A stretch of 64,000 nt of DNA, from positions 42,383 through 106,382 of the forward strand of contig JANXTA010000009.1 in assembly GCA_025356395.1 (NCBI GenBank), given 5' to 3'. Position 1 is the stretch's first letter. Each line of letters begins with the position of its first letter. Shown here in pieces: positions 9,615-18,826 of this stretch. Below the pieces are notes generated by a model. That model made no database searches. It worked only from the letters and a program-made list of their open reading frames with translations, and was not told the origin of the DNA. The stretch comes from Betaproteobacteria bacterium. Its GTDB lineage: Bacteria > Pseudomonadota > Gammaproteobacteria > Burkholderiales > Burkholderiaceae_D. The translations under genes were made by a program, and so were the position numbers.

Positions 9615-10871
9615 ATGAACGCGACGACGGCAGGATCGAAACCATCCACCTGGCCGCTGATGCTCGCGGCCGCGGCGATCCTGATGATCACGATGGGCGC
9701 GCGCCAGTCGACCGGCCTGTTCATCTCGCCCATCAACACGTCGACCGGCCTCGGCATCGTGTCGATCAGCTTCGCGCTCGCGATCGGCCAGTTCGTGTGG
9801 GGCGCCGCGCAACCGATCTTCGGAGCCGTCGCCGACAAGCACGGCGCCTCGCGGGTGATCATCTTCGGCGCGTTCCTGCTCGCCGGCGGCATGATGATCA
9901 CGCCGTTCATGCACAGCCAGGCCGGCCTGATAGTGGCGATGGGCATCGTCACCGCGGCGGGTGCCGGCGCCGGCAGCTTCTCGATCCTGATCGGGGCCAC
10001 CGCGCAGCGACTGCCCGCCGAGAAGCGCTCGTTCGCCGCGGGCTTCATCAACGCGGGGGGATCGTTCGGCCAGTTCGTCTTCGCGCCGCTGATCCAGGCG
10101 ATCATCGGCGCTGCAGGCTGGATCGCTGCGATCACGACGATGGGCGCGATCACCTTGGCGACCATTCCGCTCACGTGGCCCCTGCGCCGCAGTCGCGACC
10201 TGTTGCCGAAGGGCGTCAAGGCGGCCGATGCCACACCGGCCGCTGTCGACGGTGACATCGGTCTCAAGCGTCAGCTGAAGATCGCGATGCGCAATCCGAG
10301 CTACCTCTATCTGCACGCGGGCTTCTTCACCTGCGGCTTCCACATCGCGTTCCTCGTCACGCACCTGCCGGGAGAAGTCGCGCTGTGCAGTCTCTCGCCG
10401 CAGGTCGCGGCAAACTCGCTGGCGCTGATCGGCCTGTTCAACATCGCGGGTAGCCTGACCATCGGCTGGCTGGGCCAGCGCTATCGCATGAAGCACCTGC
10501 TCGCCCTGATGTACGCGAGCCGCGCCGTGCTGATCGGGCTGTACCTGATGGCGCCGAAGACGTCGCTGACCTTCTACATCTTCGCCGCGGGCCTGGGCTT
10601 CACGTGGCTCGCGACGGTGCCGCCGACGGCGGGCCTGGTCGGCAAGCTGTTCGGCATGCGCTATCTCGGCACGCTCTTCGGCCTCACGCTGCTGTCGCAC
10701 CAGATCGGCGGCTTCCTCGGCGCATACCTCGGTGGTCTGGCCCTGGCTCGCGACGGCAACTACCTGTGGATGTGGTACGCCGACATCGCACTCGCCGTCG
10801 CGGCCGCGTTGATCAACCTGCCGATCAAGGAGAGCAGGCCGATACGGCCTGGAACGCTCCAACCGGCCTGA
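9615..10871 (+). CDS. MFS transporter, OFA/monocarboxylate-like
   Basis: A 418-residue, 12-transmembrane-segment major facilitator protein in two six-helix halves, split by a cytoplasmic loop around residues 195-225 rich in charged residues. The loop 2-3 motif GAVADKHGASRVI is the MFS signature, and the C-terminal half (AGLGFTWLATVPPTAGLVG) resembles the oxalate/formate antiporter-like and monocarboxylate group. It probably moves a small organic acid across the inner membrane. It follows the marR gene on the same strand and is likely its target. Confidence 0.87.
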   Translation: MNATTAGSKPSTWPLMLAAAAILMITMGARQSTGLFISPINTSTGLGIVSISFALAIGQFVWGAAQPIFGAVADKHGASRVIIFGAFLLAGGMMITPFMHSQAGLIVAMGIVTAAGAGAGSFSILIGATAQRLPAEKRSFAAGFINAGGSFGQFVFAPLIQAIIGAAGWIAAITTMGAITLATIPLTWPLRRSRDLLPKGVKAADATPAAVDGDIGLKRQLKIAMRNPSYLYLHAGFFTCGFHIAFLVTHLPGEVALCSLSPQVAANSLALIGLFNIAGSLTIGWLGQRYRMKHLLALMYASRAVLIGLYLMAPKTSLTFYIFAAGLGFTWLATVPPTAGLVGKLFGMRYLGTLFGLTLLSHQIGGFLGAYLGGLALARDGNYLWMWYADIALAVAAALINLPIKESRPIRPGTLQPA

Positions 10872-10917
10872 TCGCGCTGCGTGCGAAGTACGGCGGGTCG
10901 GGCCTGCGTCCGTTGCC

Positions 10918-10923
10918 TATAAT
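10918..10923 (+). promoter_or_regulatory. Candidate -10 element ahead of relA
   Basis: A perfect TATAAT lies 47 bp after the MFS stop and 72 bp before the relA start. No convincing -35 hexamer is present at the usual spacing, so a activator-dependent or weak promoter is possible; the match may also be chance. Confidence 0.35.
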
Positions 10924-10994
10924 TCGCCGATGAACCGCACGCCAACCGCCCCCCATCCTTTCCCCGGCGGTTCCACAGCCGGCGCGGCCGGCGG

Positions 10995-13331
10995 ATGAGC
11001 GGTTCCGATCCGACCGTCGAGGACGAACAGAAGACGCGGGTCATCGACGCGCTGGTCGATCACCTCGACCCGCCGGATGCGCAGATCGTCCGCAAGGCCT
11101 GGGACTTCGCGTACGCGCTCTACGGCACCGGCAAGCTCGCGAGCGGCGAGGAGATCGTCGCGCACGCCATCGGCATCGCCCGCATCCTTGACGCGGTCCG
11201 CGCCGATCCCGCGGCACGCGCCGCGGGCCTGCTGTTCGCCGCGGCGGAGCGCCTGGCGAAGCCCGAAGAACAATTGAAGGACACCTTCGGCGAGGAGATC
11301 GCGACGATCGCGATCGGCGTGCGTCAGCTCGCACGCCTCGGCAACGCCACGCGACCGGCCTATCGCCACGCGGGGCCGCCAATGCAGGGCGCGACCGCCG
11401 ACCCCAAACCGGTCGATCAGCAGGCAGGTGAACGTCAGGCCGAGACCCTGCGCAAGATGCTGCTGGCGTTTTCGACCGATATCCGGGTCGTGCTCGTGCG
11501 CCTCGCGTCGCGCCTGCAGACGCTGCGCTGGTATGCCGAGATCAAGACGCCGCTCGCGCAGTGGACCGACCCGGACATCGCGCGCGAGTCGCTCGAGCTG
11601 TACGCGCCGCTCGCCAATCGACTGGGCGTTTGGCAGATCAAGTGGGAGATCGAGGACCTCGCATTTCGCTTTCTCGATCCCGAGTCTTACAAGCGTGCGG
11701 CGCGGATGCTCGACGAGAAGCGCATCGAGCGCGAGTCTTTCATCTTCCGCAAGACCCGCGAGCTGCACGCGCAGTTGCTGGCCGTGGGCATCGAGTCGGT
11801 GGTCACCGGACGGCCGAAGCACCTGTACAGCATCGTCGGCAAGATGCAGGCGAAGAAGTTGTCGTTCGCCAACCTTTACGACGTGCGCGCGCTGCGCATC
11901 ATCGTCGCCGACGAAGCCGCGTGCTATGCGGCGCTGAGCATCGTCCGCGGCCGCTGGCAACCGCTGCAGTCCGAGTTCGACGACTACATCGCGAAGCCGA
12001 AAGAAAACGGCTACCGCTCGATCCATACGGTGCTTAAGGACGAGGAGGGACGACCCTTCGAAGTCCAGATCCGCACGCGCGAGATGCATCGCTTCGCGGA
12101 ATACGGCGTGGCCGCGCACTGGCGCTACAAGGAAGGCGGTGCGTCGACGAAGACCGCCGACAAGTTCGACCAGCGCATCGCGTGGCTGCGGCAGCTCTTT
12201 GCGTGGCGCTCGGAGATCACCGGCGAGCAGCAGCGCGACGCACAGTCGCAGGCATTGGCGCAGGTCGGCGAGGCGCCTCCCGACGACCGCATCTACGTGC
12301 TCACGCCGGAGGCGCGCGTCATCGAACTGCCGGTCGGCTCGACGCCGATCGACTTCGCGTATCACGTGCATTCGGAGCTCGGCCACCGCTGCCGCGGAGC
12401 GCGCATCGACGGCGTGCTGGTCGGGCTGAACACGGCGCTGCAGACCGGCCAGACGATCGAAATCATCACCGCCAAACCGTCGCCGACCATGTCGCTCGAC
12501 GCGCTCGGTCCGTCGCGCGACTGGCTCAATCTGCAGCTTGGCTTCCTGCAGAGCCATCGGAGTCGCGCGAAGGTCCGGCAGTGGTTCAACGCGCGCGAGC
12601 TCGAGGCGACGCTGGCGGCGGGTCGCGCGATGGTCGAGAAGGCAATGCAGCAGACGGCGCGCGTCAGCGGCAAGGCGATGCCAGGCTTCGACGCCGTTGC
12701 CGTGAAGCTGGGCTTCGGTCGTGCCGACGAGCTGTTCGCGGCTGCGGCGAAGGATGAGGTCAGCATGCGGCAGGTCGCGGAGGCGATTTCCGGAGAGGGT
12801 GGCGTCGCCGCATCGGAACGCCATGCCGAAGAGCAGCTGCGCGCTCGTCTCGAACGCGGTACCTCCGCGGCCGACGACCAGCGCAGCGGCGTCCTCGTGG
12901 TGGGCGTCGACGCGTTGATGACGCAGCTCGCGAAGTGCTGCAAGCCCGCGCCGCCGGACCCCATCGCCGGCTTCGTGACGCGTGGCCGTGGCGTGTCGAT
13001 CCATCGCACCGACTGCTCCAACCTCGCCGCGATGCGCACGCGCGATCCGGAGCGGATGATCGACGTGGAGTGGGGCGAGGTCGGTGCCCGCAGCGAAGCC
13101 GTCTATCCGGTCGACGTGCAGGTCGTGGCGCAGGACCGCCAAGGCTTGTTGCGCGACATCTCCGAAGTGTTCTCGCGCGAGAAGATCAACGTGGTCGGTG
13201 TGCAGACCGAGAGCCGCAAGGGCATGGCCCGGATGGGCTTCACCGCGGAGGTCGGCGATGCGCGTCAGCTGGCGAAGGCGCTGACGGTGATCCGGGAAGT
13301 GGAGGGGGTCATCGAGGCGCGGCGGAAGTAG
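10995..13331 (+). CDS. relA: GTP pyrophosphokinase RelA ((p)ppGpp synthetase)
   Basis: Makes (p)ppGpp from ATP and GDP/GTP on starved ribosomes (778 residues). Order: degenerate HD hydrolase domain, synthetase domain (GRPKHLYSIVGKMQAKKL, EFDDYIAKPKENGYRSIHT, GVAAHWRYKEGG), TGS domain (DRIYVLTPEARVIELPVGS), zinc-finger/RIS region with Cys-Cys (LAKCCKPAPPD) and a C-terminal ACT domain (VVAQDRQGLLRDISEVF). The hydrolase HDxxED motif is replaced by FAAAER around residues 81-86, so this is the synthetase-only RelA type; the acidic EFDD matches RelA rather than bifunctional Rel. A SpoT-type hydrolase should exist elsewhere. Confidence 0.94.
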   Translation: MSGSDPTVEDEQKTRVIDALVDHLDPPDAQIVRKAWDFAYALYGTGKLASGEEIVAHAIGIARILDAVRADPAARAAGLLFAAAERLAKPEEQLKDTFGEEIATIAIGVRQLARLGNATRPAYRHAGPPMQGATADPKPVDQQAGERQAETLRKMLLAFSTDIRVVLVRLASRLQTLRWYAEIKTPLAQWTDPDIARESLELYAPLANRLGVWQIKWEIEDLAFRFLDPESYKRAARMLDEKRIERESFIFRKTRELHAQLLAVGIESVVTGRPKHLYSIVGKMQAKKLSFANLYDVRALRIIVADEAACYAALSIVRGRWQPLQSEFDDYIAKPKENGYRSIHTVLKDEEGRPFEVQIRTREMHRFAEYGVAAHWRYKEGGASTKTADKFDQRIAWLRQLFAWRSEITGEQQRDAQSQALAQVGEAPPDDRIYVLTPEARVIELPVGSTPIDFAYHVHSELGHRCRGARIDGVLVGLNTALQTGQTIEIITAKPSPTMSLDALGPSRDWLNLQLGFLQSHRSRAKVRQWFNARELEATLAAGRAMVEKAMQQTARVSGKAMPGFDAVAVKLGFGRADELFAAAAKDEVSMRQVAEAISGEGGVAASERHAEEQLRARLERGTSAADDQRSGVLVVGVDALMTQLAKCCKPAPPDPIAGFVTRGRGVSIHRTDCSNLAAMRTRDPERMIDVEWGEVGARSEAVYPVDVQVVAQDRQGLLRDISEVFSREKINVVGVQTESRKGMARMGFTAEVGDARQLAKALTVIREVEGVIEARRK

Positions 13332-13451
13332 TGGCGTGCATGGCGCGTGGACGCCGTGCTTCGTCCGCGTCCGGAATGATCCGATCACCGATGTCGTGCG
13401 AGCCCGCCTGGCGCGACTGTTGGGCGATTCGACTTCGATCCGGAAACTTTG

Positions 13452-13682
13452 ATGGCCGCTGTGAAGAAGGGTCTGTACGCCAACATCCACGCGAAGCTGG
13501 AACACATCGCGCACGGTAGCGGCGAGAAAATGAAGAAGCCGGAAGCGTCGGGCGCGCCGCAAGCGGGCGCGTTCGAGAAGTCCGAGAAGACCGCGAGCAC
13601 GAGCAAGAAGATTGCGGCAAAGAAGGCCACTGCGAAGAAGGCCACTGGCCGGAAGACGGCGAAATCAGCGTCGAAGCGCTGA
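13452..13682 (+). CDS. Small lysine-rich basic protein
   Basis: A 76-residue protein beginning MAAVKKGLYANIHAKLEHIA. The front half carries the pattern KKGLYANIHAK...IAHGSGEKMKKP...GAP found in small conserved bacterial proteins of unknown function. The C-terminal tail repeats AKKATAKKATGRKTAK, like histone H1-type DNA-binding tails, which suggests but does not prove nucleic acid binding. The ATG is preferred over an in-frame TTG one codon upstream. Function is unknown. It follows relA by 120 bp and converges with the amidase gene. Confidence 0.7.
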   Translation: MAAVKKGLYANIHAKLEHIAHGSGEKMKKPEASGAPQAGAFEKSEKTASTSKKIAAKKATAKKATGRKTAKSASKR

Positions 13683-13716
13683 ACGTCACGCGGGCATTCG
13701 GAGTGTCTCCAGGCCG

Positions 13717-15168
13717 TCAGCGAATCGACGAGACGTGCAGCGGCGGCACGCGATCCTTCCACGGCATCGCCTCTTCGAGCCTCGCGGCGAGCTGGAGCAC
13801 CACATGTTCCTGCGCTGGCCCCGCCGCGATTTGAACCCCGATCGGCAGCCCCGACGTATGCATCGCCAGCGGCAGCGAGATCGCCGGCGTGCCCATGATG
13901 TTGTGTGGCAGCGAGTACTGACAGATCGGTCGCATCAGGGCTTCGGGGAAATCGTCGATTTCCAGATCGTCGCGGCCGAGGTGGTACAGGCCCCACGGCT
14001 CGGCGACGCGCGGGGTGCTCGGCGTCAGCCAGACGTCGTGGCTCGCGAACACGGTGCCCAGCATCCTTCGATGCGTGTTGATTGATGCCATCGCGGCGAT
14101 GAACTGAGCGGCGGTCATCGCCTTCGCATATTCGTAGACCTTGAGGATCGAAGGCTCCAGCGTGTCGGGGCCGATCGGATGGCCACTGCGCTGCGAGTAG
14201 CCCGCGAGCCGCAGGTCGAAGCCGAAGAACCACACGTCGAGCATGCTGCGCATCGCCGCGAGTCCATCGAATGCGGGCGTGAAGGCTTCGACGTAATGGC
14301 CCATGTCGGCCAGCACCTGCGCGGTCCGCTCGACGGCTGCGGCCACTTCCGGATCGGTGGCGAAGCCCATCAACGGCGCGGTCGACCAGCCGATGCGCAG
14401 CTTCGGGAATGCGAGGCCGATCAGCTCTGCGTAGGGAAGCAGCGGTCGCGGAATGGTGAAAGGATCGCCGACCTGGGGCACCGCCAGGCAGTCGAGCATG
14501 GCCGCCGCGTCGCGGACCGTCCGGGTCTGCACGAAGTTCTGCCCCAGGCCGTAGCCGTTCTCGTCGAGCATCGGTGCGAACGAGATGCGACCGCGCGATG
14601 GCTTCAGCCCCACGCCGCCGCAGAACGACGCCGGGATGCGGATCGATCCCGCGATGTCCGAGCCGTGCGCGATCGGGACGACGCCGGCCATCACGGCGGC
14701 CATGGCGCCGCCGCTCGAGCCGCCGGCACTGTAGCCCTTCTTCCACGGTGTGGACGTGTTGCCGTGTAGCGCGGTTTCGGTCGTGCCGGCCATCGAGTAC
14801 TCGGGGGCGGCCGATCGGCCCAGCACGTTGACGCCCGACGCCTTGACCAGCCTGCAGTACGCGGTGTCCTGCTCCGCTTTCATGCCGCGGCACAGGCGGC
14901 TGCCGAACTCGACGACACGGCCGGCCTCGTGGCCGAAGACGTCCTTCATGAGGAAGGGCACGCCGCGGAACGGGCCGCTGCCGAGCGAGCTCTCGTCGAG
15001 TCCGTCGATGCGGTCCGGATAGGTCTCGACGACCGCGTTGACGTCGCCATCGACGGCTTCGATCGCGCTTGCGGCGGTCTCGGCCAGTTCGCGTGGTGTG
15101 ACCTGCTGGTCGCGTATCAGCGCCGCGAGTCCGAGCGCGTCGTACCGAGCGTATTCATCGAGCTTCAT
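13717..15168 (-). CDS. Amidase-signature family hydrolase
   Basis: A 483-residue serine hydrolase of the amidase-signature family (GatA-like fold). The Ser-cisSer-Lys triad is visible: Lys in PFLMKDVFGHE, the cis-Ser in the glycine/serine-rich SAGGSSGGAMAAVMAG, and the nucleophile Ser in GSDIAGSIRIPASFCG. The start ATG 15168 (MKLDEYARYD) has an AGGA ribosome-binding site; an upstream in-frame ATG lacks family similarity. Members cleave varied amides (6-aminohexanoate dimers, aryl acetamides), so substrate is open. It is not near gatB or gatC, which argues against the tRNA amidotransferase role. Confidence 0.88.
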   Translation of the reverse strand: MKLDEYARYDALGLAALIRDQQVTPRELAETAASAIEAVDGDVNAVVETYPDRIDGLDESSLGSGPFRGVPFLMKDVFGHEAGRVVEFGSRLCRGMKAEQDTAYCRLVKASGVNVLGRSAAPEYSMAGTTETALHGNTSTPWKKGYSAGGSSGGAMAAVMAGVVPIAHGSDIAGSIRIPASFCGGVGLKPSRGRISFAPMLDENGYGLGQNFVQTRTVRDAAAMLDCLAVPQVGDPFTIPRPLLPYAELIGLAFPKLRIGWSTAPLMGFATDPEVAAAVERTAQVLADMGHYVEAFTPAFDGLAAMRSMLDVWFFGFDLRLAGYSQRSGHPIGPDTLEPSILKVYEYAKAMTAAQFIAAMASINTHRRMLGTVFASHDVWLTPSTPRVAEPWGLYHLGRDDLEIDDFPEALMRPICQYSLPHNIMGTPAISLPLAMHTSGLPIGVQIAAGPAQEHVVLQLAARLEEAMPWKDRVPPLHVSSIR

Positions 15169-15690
15169 CGCGCTGTCCTGGAGGGGTTGGAAAACTGCAA
15201 AGGATAAGTCACGGCCCGTTCGGGCGGAGGCCGATGCCGTCTTTGCGATCGTTGTGATGCCCCTCATCGAGGCCACCGACCTCGGCAACATGAAGAAGCA
15301 ACGAGTCGCTTGATCATGCCATCGCTACCGTCCCCGAGCCTTCGTCGGTCGTGCTGCAGGGCATTGCCGCCATGGGCATGGCGCGCGCGAAAGCGCGTGG
15401 TTTCGTCTGGGCGCCGACCGTCGCGTCGCGTGCGAACGATCCTGTAAGGTCTCTCGCTGCTTTATCTGCAGATCTTCCTCGACCCGCCCGCAGAAAGCTG
15501 ATCGCGAGGATGGTGGAGGTTCCTGGCATACGAGGGTAGAGCGCCGTAGCTTGAAAACGCCACCCCTAACGATCTCTGGCGCCGATATTCCTGTTCGACG
15601 CACGCTGTCGGACGAGGCGGCGATATGATCGAATCGGCGATTCAGACAAGACCGAAATTTCTCGATCGACCGAGACCGGAGAGACAAGCC
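15169..15690. other. Intergenic stretch before the methyltransferase
   Basis: About 520 bp between a divergent amidase gene and the methyltransferase gene. No complete gene is convincing. It holds a possible relic PEP-CTERM tail (15312-15401) and becomes progressively AT-richer toward the methyltransferase. An in-frame ATG at 15625 is an alternative start for that gene. Confidence 0.5.
15312..15401 (+). pseudogene. Possible relic of a PEP-CTERM protein tail
   Basis: In one frame this reads DHAIATVPEPSSVVLQGI followed by AAMGMARAKARG, which resembles a PEP-CTERM sorting signal: VPEPSS, then a hydrophobic run, then basic residues. A stop codon at 15291-15293 precedes it in frame, no upstream secreted domain is left, and the frame continues past the basic cluster to a stop at 15537-15539. 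The hydrophobic part is weaker than in intact signals. This could be chance; it is offered as a gene remnant. Confidence 0.25.
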
Positions 15691-16602
15691 ATGAGAGAGA
15701 TGTTGAAAGCAGCTTTGAAGAACCTGCCTCCGATCAGGGGTCTCGTCGCCGAAAGGGATGCGATGGTCAAGGCTGGCGGTTTCGTTCCGCCGGGGCATTT
15801 TTATTCCCCCGTCGTTTCGATTGAAGAAGCGACGCGTGATCAGGCAAGAATATTCCGGGAACCAACGCGCAGCGTTCCGGGTATCGATTTCAACGAATCC
15901 GCGCAACTTGAATTGCTCGCTTGTTTCGAGGAATTTTATGCATCGATACCATTCCATCCACGCAAAACCGATGGGCAGCGCTATTACTACGAAAATCCTG
16001 CCTATTCCTATTCGGACGCGATCTTCCTGCAGTGCATGATTCGGCATCTGTCGCCGTCGCGCATTGTAGAAGTCGGCTCCGGGTTCTCATCGTGCGCGAT
16101 CCTCGATACGAATGCCGCGTTTTTCGACAACCATATTTCGACGCTGTTCGTGGAGCCTTATCCCGCACTGCTGAATTCATTGATCACGGACGAGGATCGG
16201 CGGCGCATCGAGATCGTGCCGCAACGATTGCAGGATGTCGATCTCAAGATCTTCGCTGAACTTCGACCGAACGATATTCTCTTTGTGGATTCGACGCACG
16301 TCAGCAAAGCAGGAAGCGATGTCAATTTTCTGTTCTTCGAGATTCTTCCGGTATTGAAGTCCGGCGTCTTCATCCATATCCATGATGTCTTCCATCCTTT
16401 CGAATACCCGAAAGAATGGATACTCGGCGGCCGATCGTGGAATGAAATGTATCTGTTGAGGGCGTTTCTGCAATACAACGCTCAATTCGAGATCGTATTC
16501 ATGAATACGTTCATCGAGTGCATGCACGAGGACAGGATCCGGCAGAACATGCCGCTGTGCCTCAAGAATCCGGGCGGAAGCATTTGGCTCAGGAAGAGAT
16601 GA
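15691..16602 (+). CDS. Class I SAM-dependent methyltransferase (low-GC, likely acquired)
   Basis: About 303 residues with a Rossmann methyltransferase core: motif I IVEVGSGFSSCAILD, the acidic end of strand 2 (STLFVEPYP), and the motif IV-like NDILFVDSTHVSKAGSD, as in the Methyltransf_24 group that often acts on sugars or polyketides. ATG 15691 has GGAGAG at ideal distance and begins like relatives (MREMLKAALKNLPPIRGLVAERD); an ATG at 15625 would add 22 residues. Base composition is clearly lower in GC than all neighbours (parts near 45%) and codons end in A/T far more often, a sign of horizontal transfer. The substrate is unknown. Confidence 0.8.
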   Translation: MREMLKAALKNLPPIRGLVAERDAMVKAGGFVPPGHFYSPVVSIEEATRDQARIFREPTRSVPGIDFNESAQLELLACFEEFYASIPFHPRKTDGQRYYYENPAYSYSDAIFLQCMIRHLSPSRIVEVGSGFSSCAILDTNAAFFDNHISTLFVEPYPALLNSLITDEDRRRIEIVPQRLQDVDLKIFAELRPNDILFVDSTHVSKAGSDVNFLFFEILPVLKSGVFIHIHDVFHPFEYPKEWILGGRSWNEMYLLRAFLQYNAQFEIVFMNTFIECMHEDRIRQNMPLCLKNPGGSIWLRKR

Positions 16603-16651
16603 GCTGCGTCGCGATTCACGATGTTGACGGCAATCATTCCGTCCTCGTGCG

Positions 16652-18742
16652 TCAGATCTTCGTCGCCTCTTCGAGCAGGAACTGCTGCCCCGAGAACCGC
16701 GCCTTGCCGGGCCGCTTGCGGTGATAGACCCCCTCGCTGTTCATCACCCACGCCAGCGCGTTGTCCTTCAAATGCACGCGCAGGCCTTCGTCGATCACGC
16801 GTTTCTTCAGCTTCGGCTCACGCACCGGGAAAGCCACCTCGACGCGGCGGAAGAAGTTGCGATCCATCCAGTCAGCGCTCGACAGGTAGACGTCGTCCGC
16901 GCCGCCATTCCTGAAATAGAAGATGCGGCTGTGTTCCAGGAAGCGGCCGACGATCGAACGGACGGTAATGTTCTCCGACAGCCCCTTCACGCCGGGTCGC
17001 AACGCACACACGCCGCGGATGATCAGGTCGATCTTCACGCCGGCATTGCTGGCCGCGTAGAGCTCCTGGATCACGGCCGGTTCCAGCAACGAATTCATGC
17101 GCGCCATGATGCGGCCGGGTTTGCCGGACGCGGCGATCTGCGCTTCGTTGCGGATCGCGGCCACCGTGTTGCCGTGCATGCTGAACGGTGACTGCCAGAT
17201 GCACTTCATCTTCTTCGCACTGCCCAGGCCGGTGAGCTGCTGGAAGACCTCGTGTACGTCGCTGCACAGGTCCTCGTCGGCCGTGAAGAGGCCGAAATCG
17301 GTGTAGGCCCGCGCGGTGCCGGAGTGATAGTTGCCGGTGCCCAGATGCGCGTAACGGCGCAACGCGACCGTGCCGTCCTTCGCGTGCTCGCGCCGCACTA
17401 CCAGAACCATCTTCGCATGGGTCTTGTGGCCGACGACGCCGTAGACCACGTGCGCGCCGACTTCTTCCAGCCGCGAGGCCCAGTTGATGTTGGTCTCCTC
17501 GTCGAATCGCGCCATCAGCTCGACGACCACCGTCACTTCCTTGCCGGTCCGTGCCGCGAGCAACAGCGACTCCATCAGCGCCGAATCGCTGCCGGTCCGA
17601 TAGATGGTCTGCTTGATCGCGACCACGTCGGGATCGGTCGCGGCCGCGTACAGGAAGTCGAGCACGGGCAGGAACGACTGGTACGGGTGGTGGACGAGGA
17701 TGTCGCGCTTGCCGATCGTGCGGAACAGGTCCGCGCCGTTGATGTTGGCCTTGCGGATCTCGGCGGGCAGCGCCGGATGGAAGGGCACGAACTTGAGATC
17801 GGGCCGCGCGATCATGTCGGGCATCTGCATCAGCCGCACGAGGTTGACCGGGCCGGCCACGCGATAGACATCCTCCTCGTCGAGCGCGAATTCGCGCTGC
17901 AGGAGCTGCGCCATCGCATCGGAACAGGTGTCGGCGATCTCGAGGCGCACCGCGTCGCCGTAATGGCGCTGCGGCAACTCGCCCTGCAGGGCCACGCGCA
18001 GGTTGGTGATCTCCTCGTCGTCGACGAAGAGATCGGAGTTGCGCGTCACGCGGAACGGATGGCAGCCGTGGACCTCCATGCCGGCGAACAGCTCGGACAC
18101 GTAGGCCTGCATGATCGTCGTCAGCATCACGATGCCGTAGGGCTGGTCCGACAGCCGGTCGGGCAAGCGGATCAGGCGCGGCAACGCACGTGGCGCCTGC
18201 ACGATGGCGACGCCCGACTTGCGGCCGAAGGCATCGTGGCCGCCGAGCTCGACGGCGAAGTTCAGGCTCTTGTTGAGCACGCGCGGAAACGGATGCGCGG
18301 GGTCGAGTCCGATCGGCGTGAGGACCGGCAGGATCTCCTGCTGGAAGTAGGTGCGCGCCCAGGCGCCCACTTCCTCGTTCCAGTTGGTCGCGAGCTTGAG
18401 ATCGATGCCTTCCTGTCCCAGCAAGGGCAGCAGGATGTCGTTCAGCAACGCGTACTGTCGAGCGACGAGGACGTGGGCGCGCTCGGCGACGCGCGTGAGC
18501 GTCTTGACGGCCGGCAGCCCATCCACGTCGGCGCGCGACGGATTGAGTCGCATCTGCGCCTTCAGCCCGGCGACGCGCACTTCGAAAAACTCGTCGAGGT
18601 TGCTGCTGGCGATGCAGAGGAAGCGCAGCCGCTCGAGCAGCGGCAGCGCGGCGTCTTCGGCCTGGGCGAGCACGCGTTCGTTGAAGGCGAGCAGCGAGAG
18701 CTCGCGATTGATGAAGTCTTGGGCGGGCACGCGCTTGTTCAA
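16652..18742 (-). CDS. ppk1: Polyphosphate kinase 1
   Basis: Polymerises the gamma-phosphate of ATP into inorganic polyphosphate, reversibly (696 residues, normal length). Visible landmarks: N-terminal FINRELSLLAFNERVL and SSNLDEFFEVRVAGLK, the head-domain phosphate region HHPYQSFLPVLDFL, KQTIYRTGSDSALMESLL, the catalytic-His segment GHKTHAKMVLVVRRE, and the second His region HLGTGNYHSGTARAYTD. The start appears to be TTG at 18742, since no ATG or GTG precedes the conserved N-terminus. It is divergent from ppx, so both directions of polyphosphate metabolism share a 146-bp intergenic region. Confidence 0.95.
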   Translation of the reverse strand: MNKRVPAQDFINRELSLLAFNERVLAQAEDAALPLLERLRFLCIASSNLDEFFEVRVAGLKAQMRLNPSRADVDGLPAVKTLTRVAERAHVLVARQYALLNDILLPLLGQEGIDLKLATNWNEEVGAWARTYFQQEILPVLTPIGLDPAHPFPRVLNKSLNFAVELGGHDAFGRKSGVAIVQAPRALPRLIRLPDRLSDQPYGIVMLTTIMQAYVSELFAGMEVHGCHPFRVTRNSDLFVDDEEITNLRVALQGELPQRHYGDAVRLEIADTCSDAMAQLLQREFALDEEDVYRVAGPVNLVRLMQMPDMIARPDLKFVPFHPALPAEIRKANINGADLFRTIGKRDILVHHPYQSFLPVLDFLYAAATDPDVVAIKQTIYRTGSDSALMESLLLAARTGKEVTVVVELMARFDEETNINWASRLEEVGAHVVYGVVGHKTHAKMVLVVRREHAKDGTVALRRYAHLGTGNYHSGTARAYTDFGLFTADEDLCSDVHEVFQQLTGLGSAKKMKCIWQSPFSMHGNTVAAIRNEAQIAASGKPGRIMARMNSLLEPAVIQELYAASNAGVKIDLIIRGVCALRPGVKGLSENITVRSIVGRFLEHSRIFYFRNGGADDVYLSSADWMDRNFFRRVEVAFPVREPKLKKRVIDEGLRVHLKDNALAWVMNSEGVYHRKRPGKARFSGQQFLLEEATKI

Positions 18743-18826
18743 GGTGGACGAAACCGGCGAGGATCGCGATTGATTGTGGCAAGGGTACGACAGCGAGCAC
18801 GGCGGAGCATGGCGCGAGCCGGAGGG

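Noticed and set aside
10917..13562. Very long minus-strand open frame (881 codons) opposite relA
   Set aside because: It mirrors the codon structure of relA in a GC-rich genome and has no family similarity or ribosome-binding site.
15351..15539. 62-codon plus-strand frame as an independent small gene
   Set aside because: GTG start without ribosome-binding site and no recognisable fold; treated as part of a possible gene relic.
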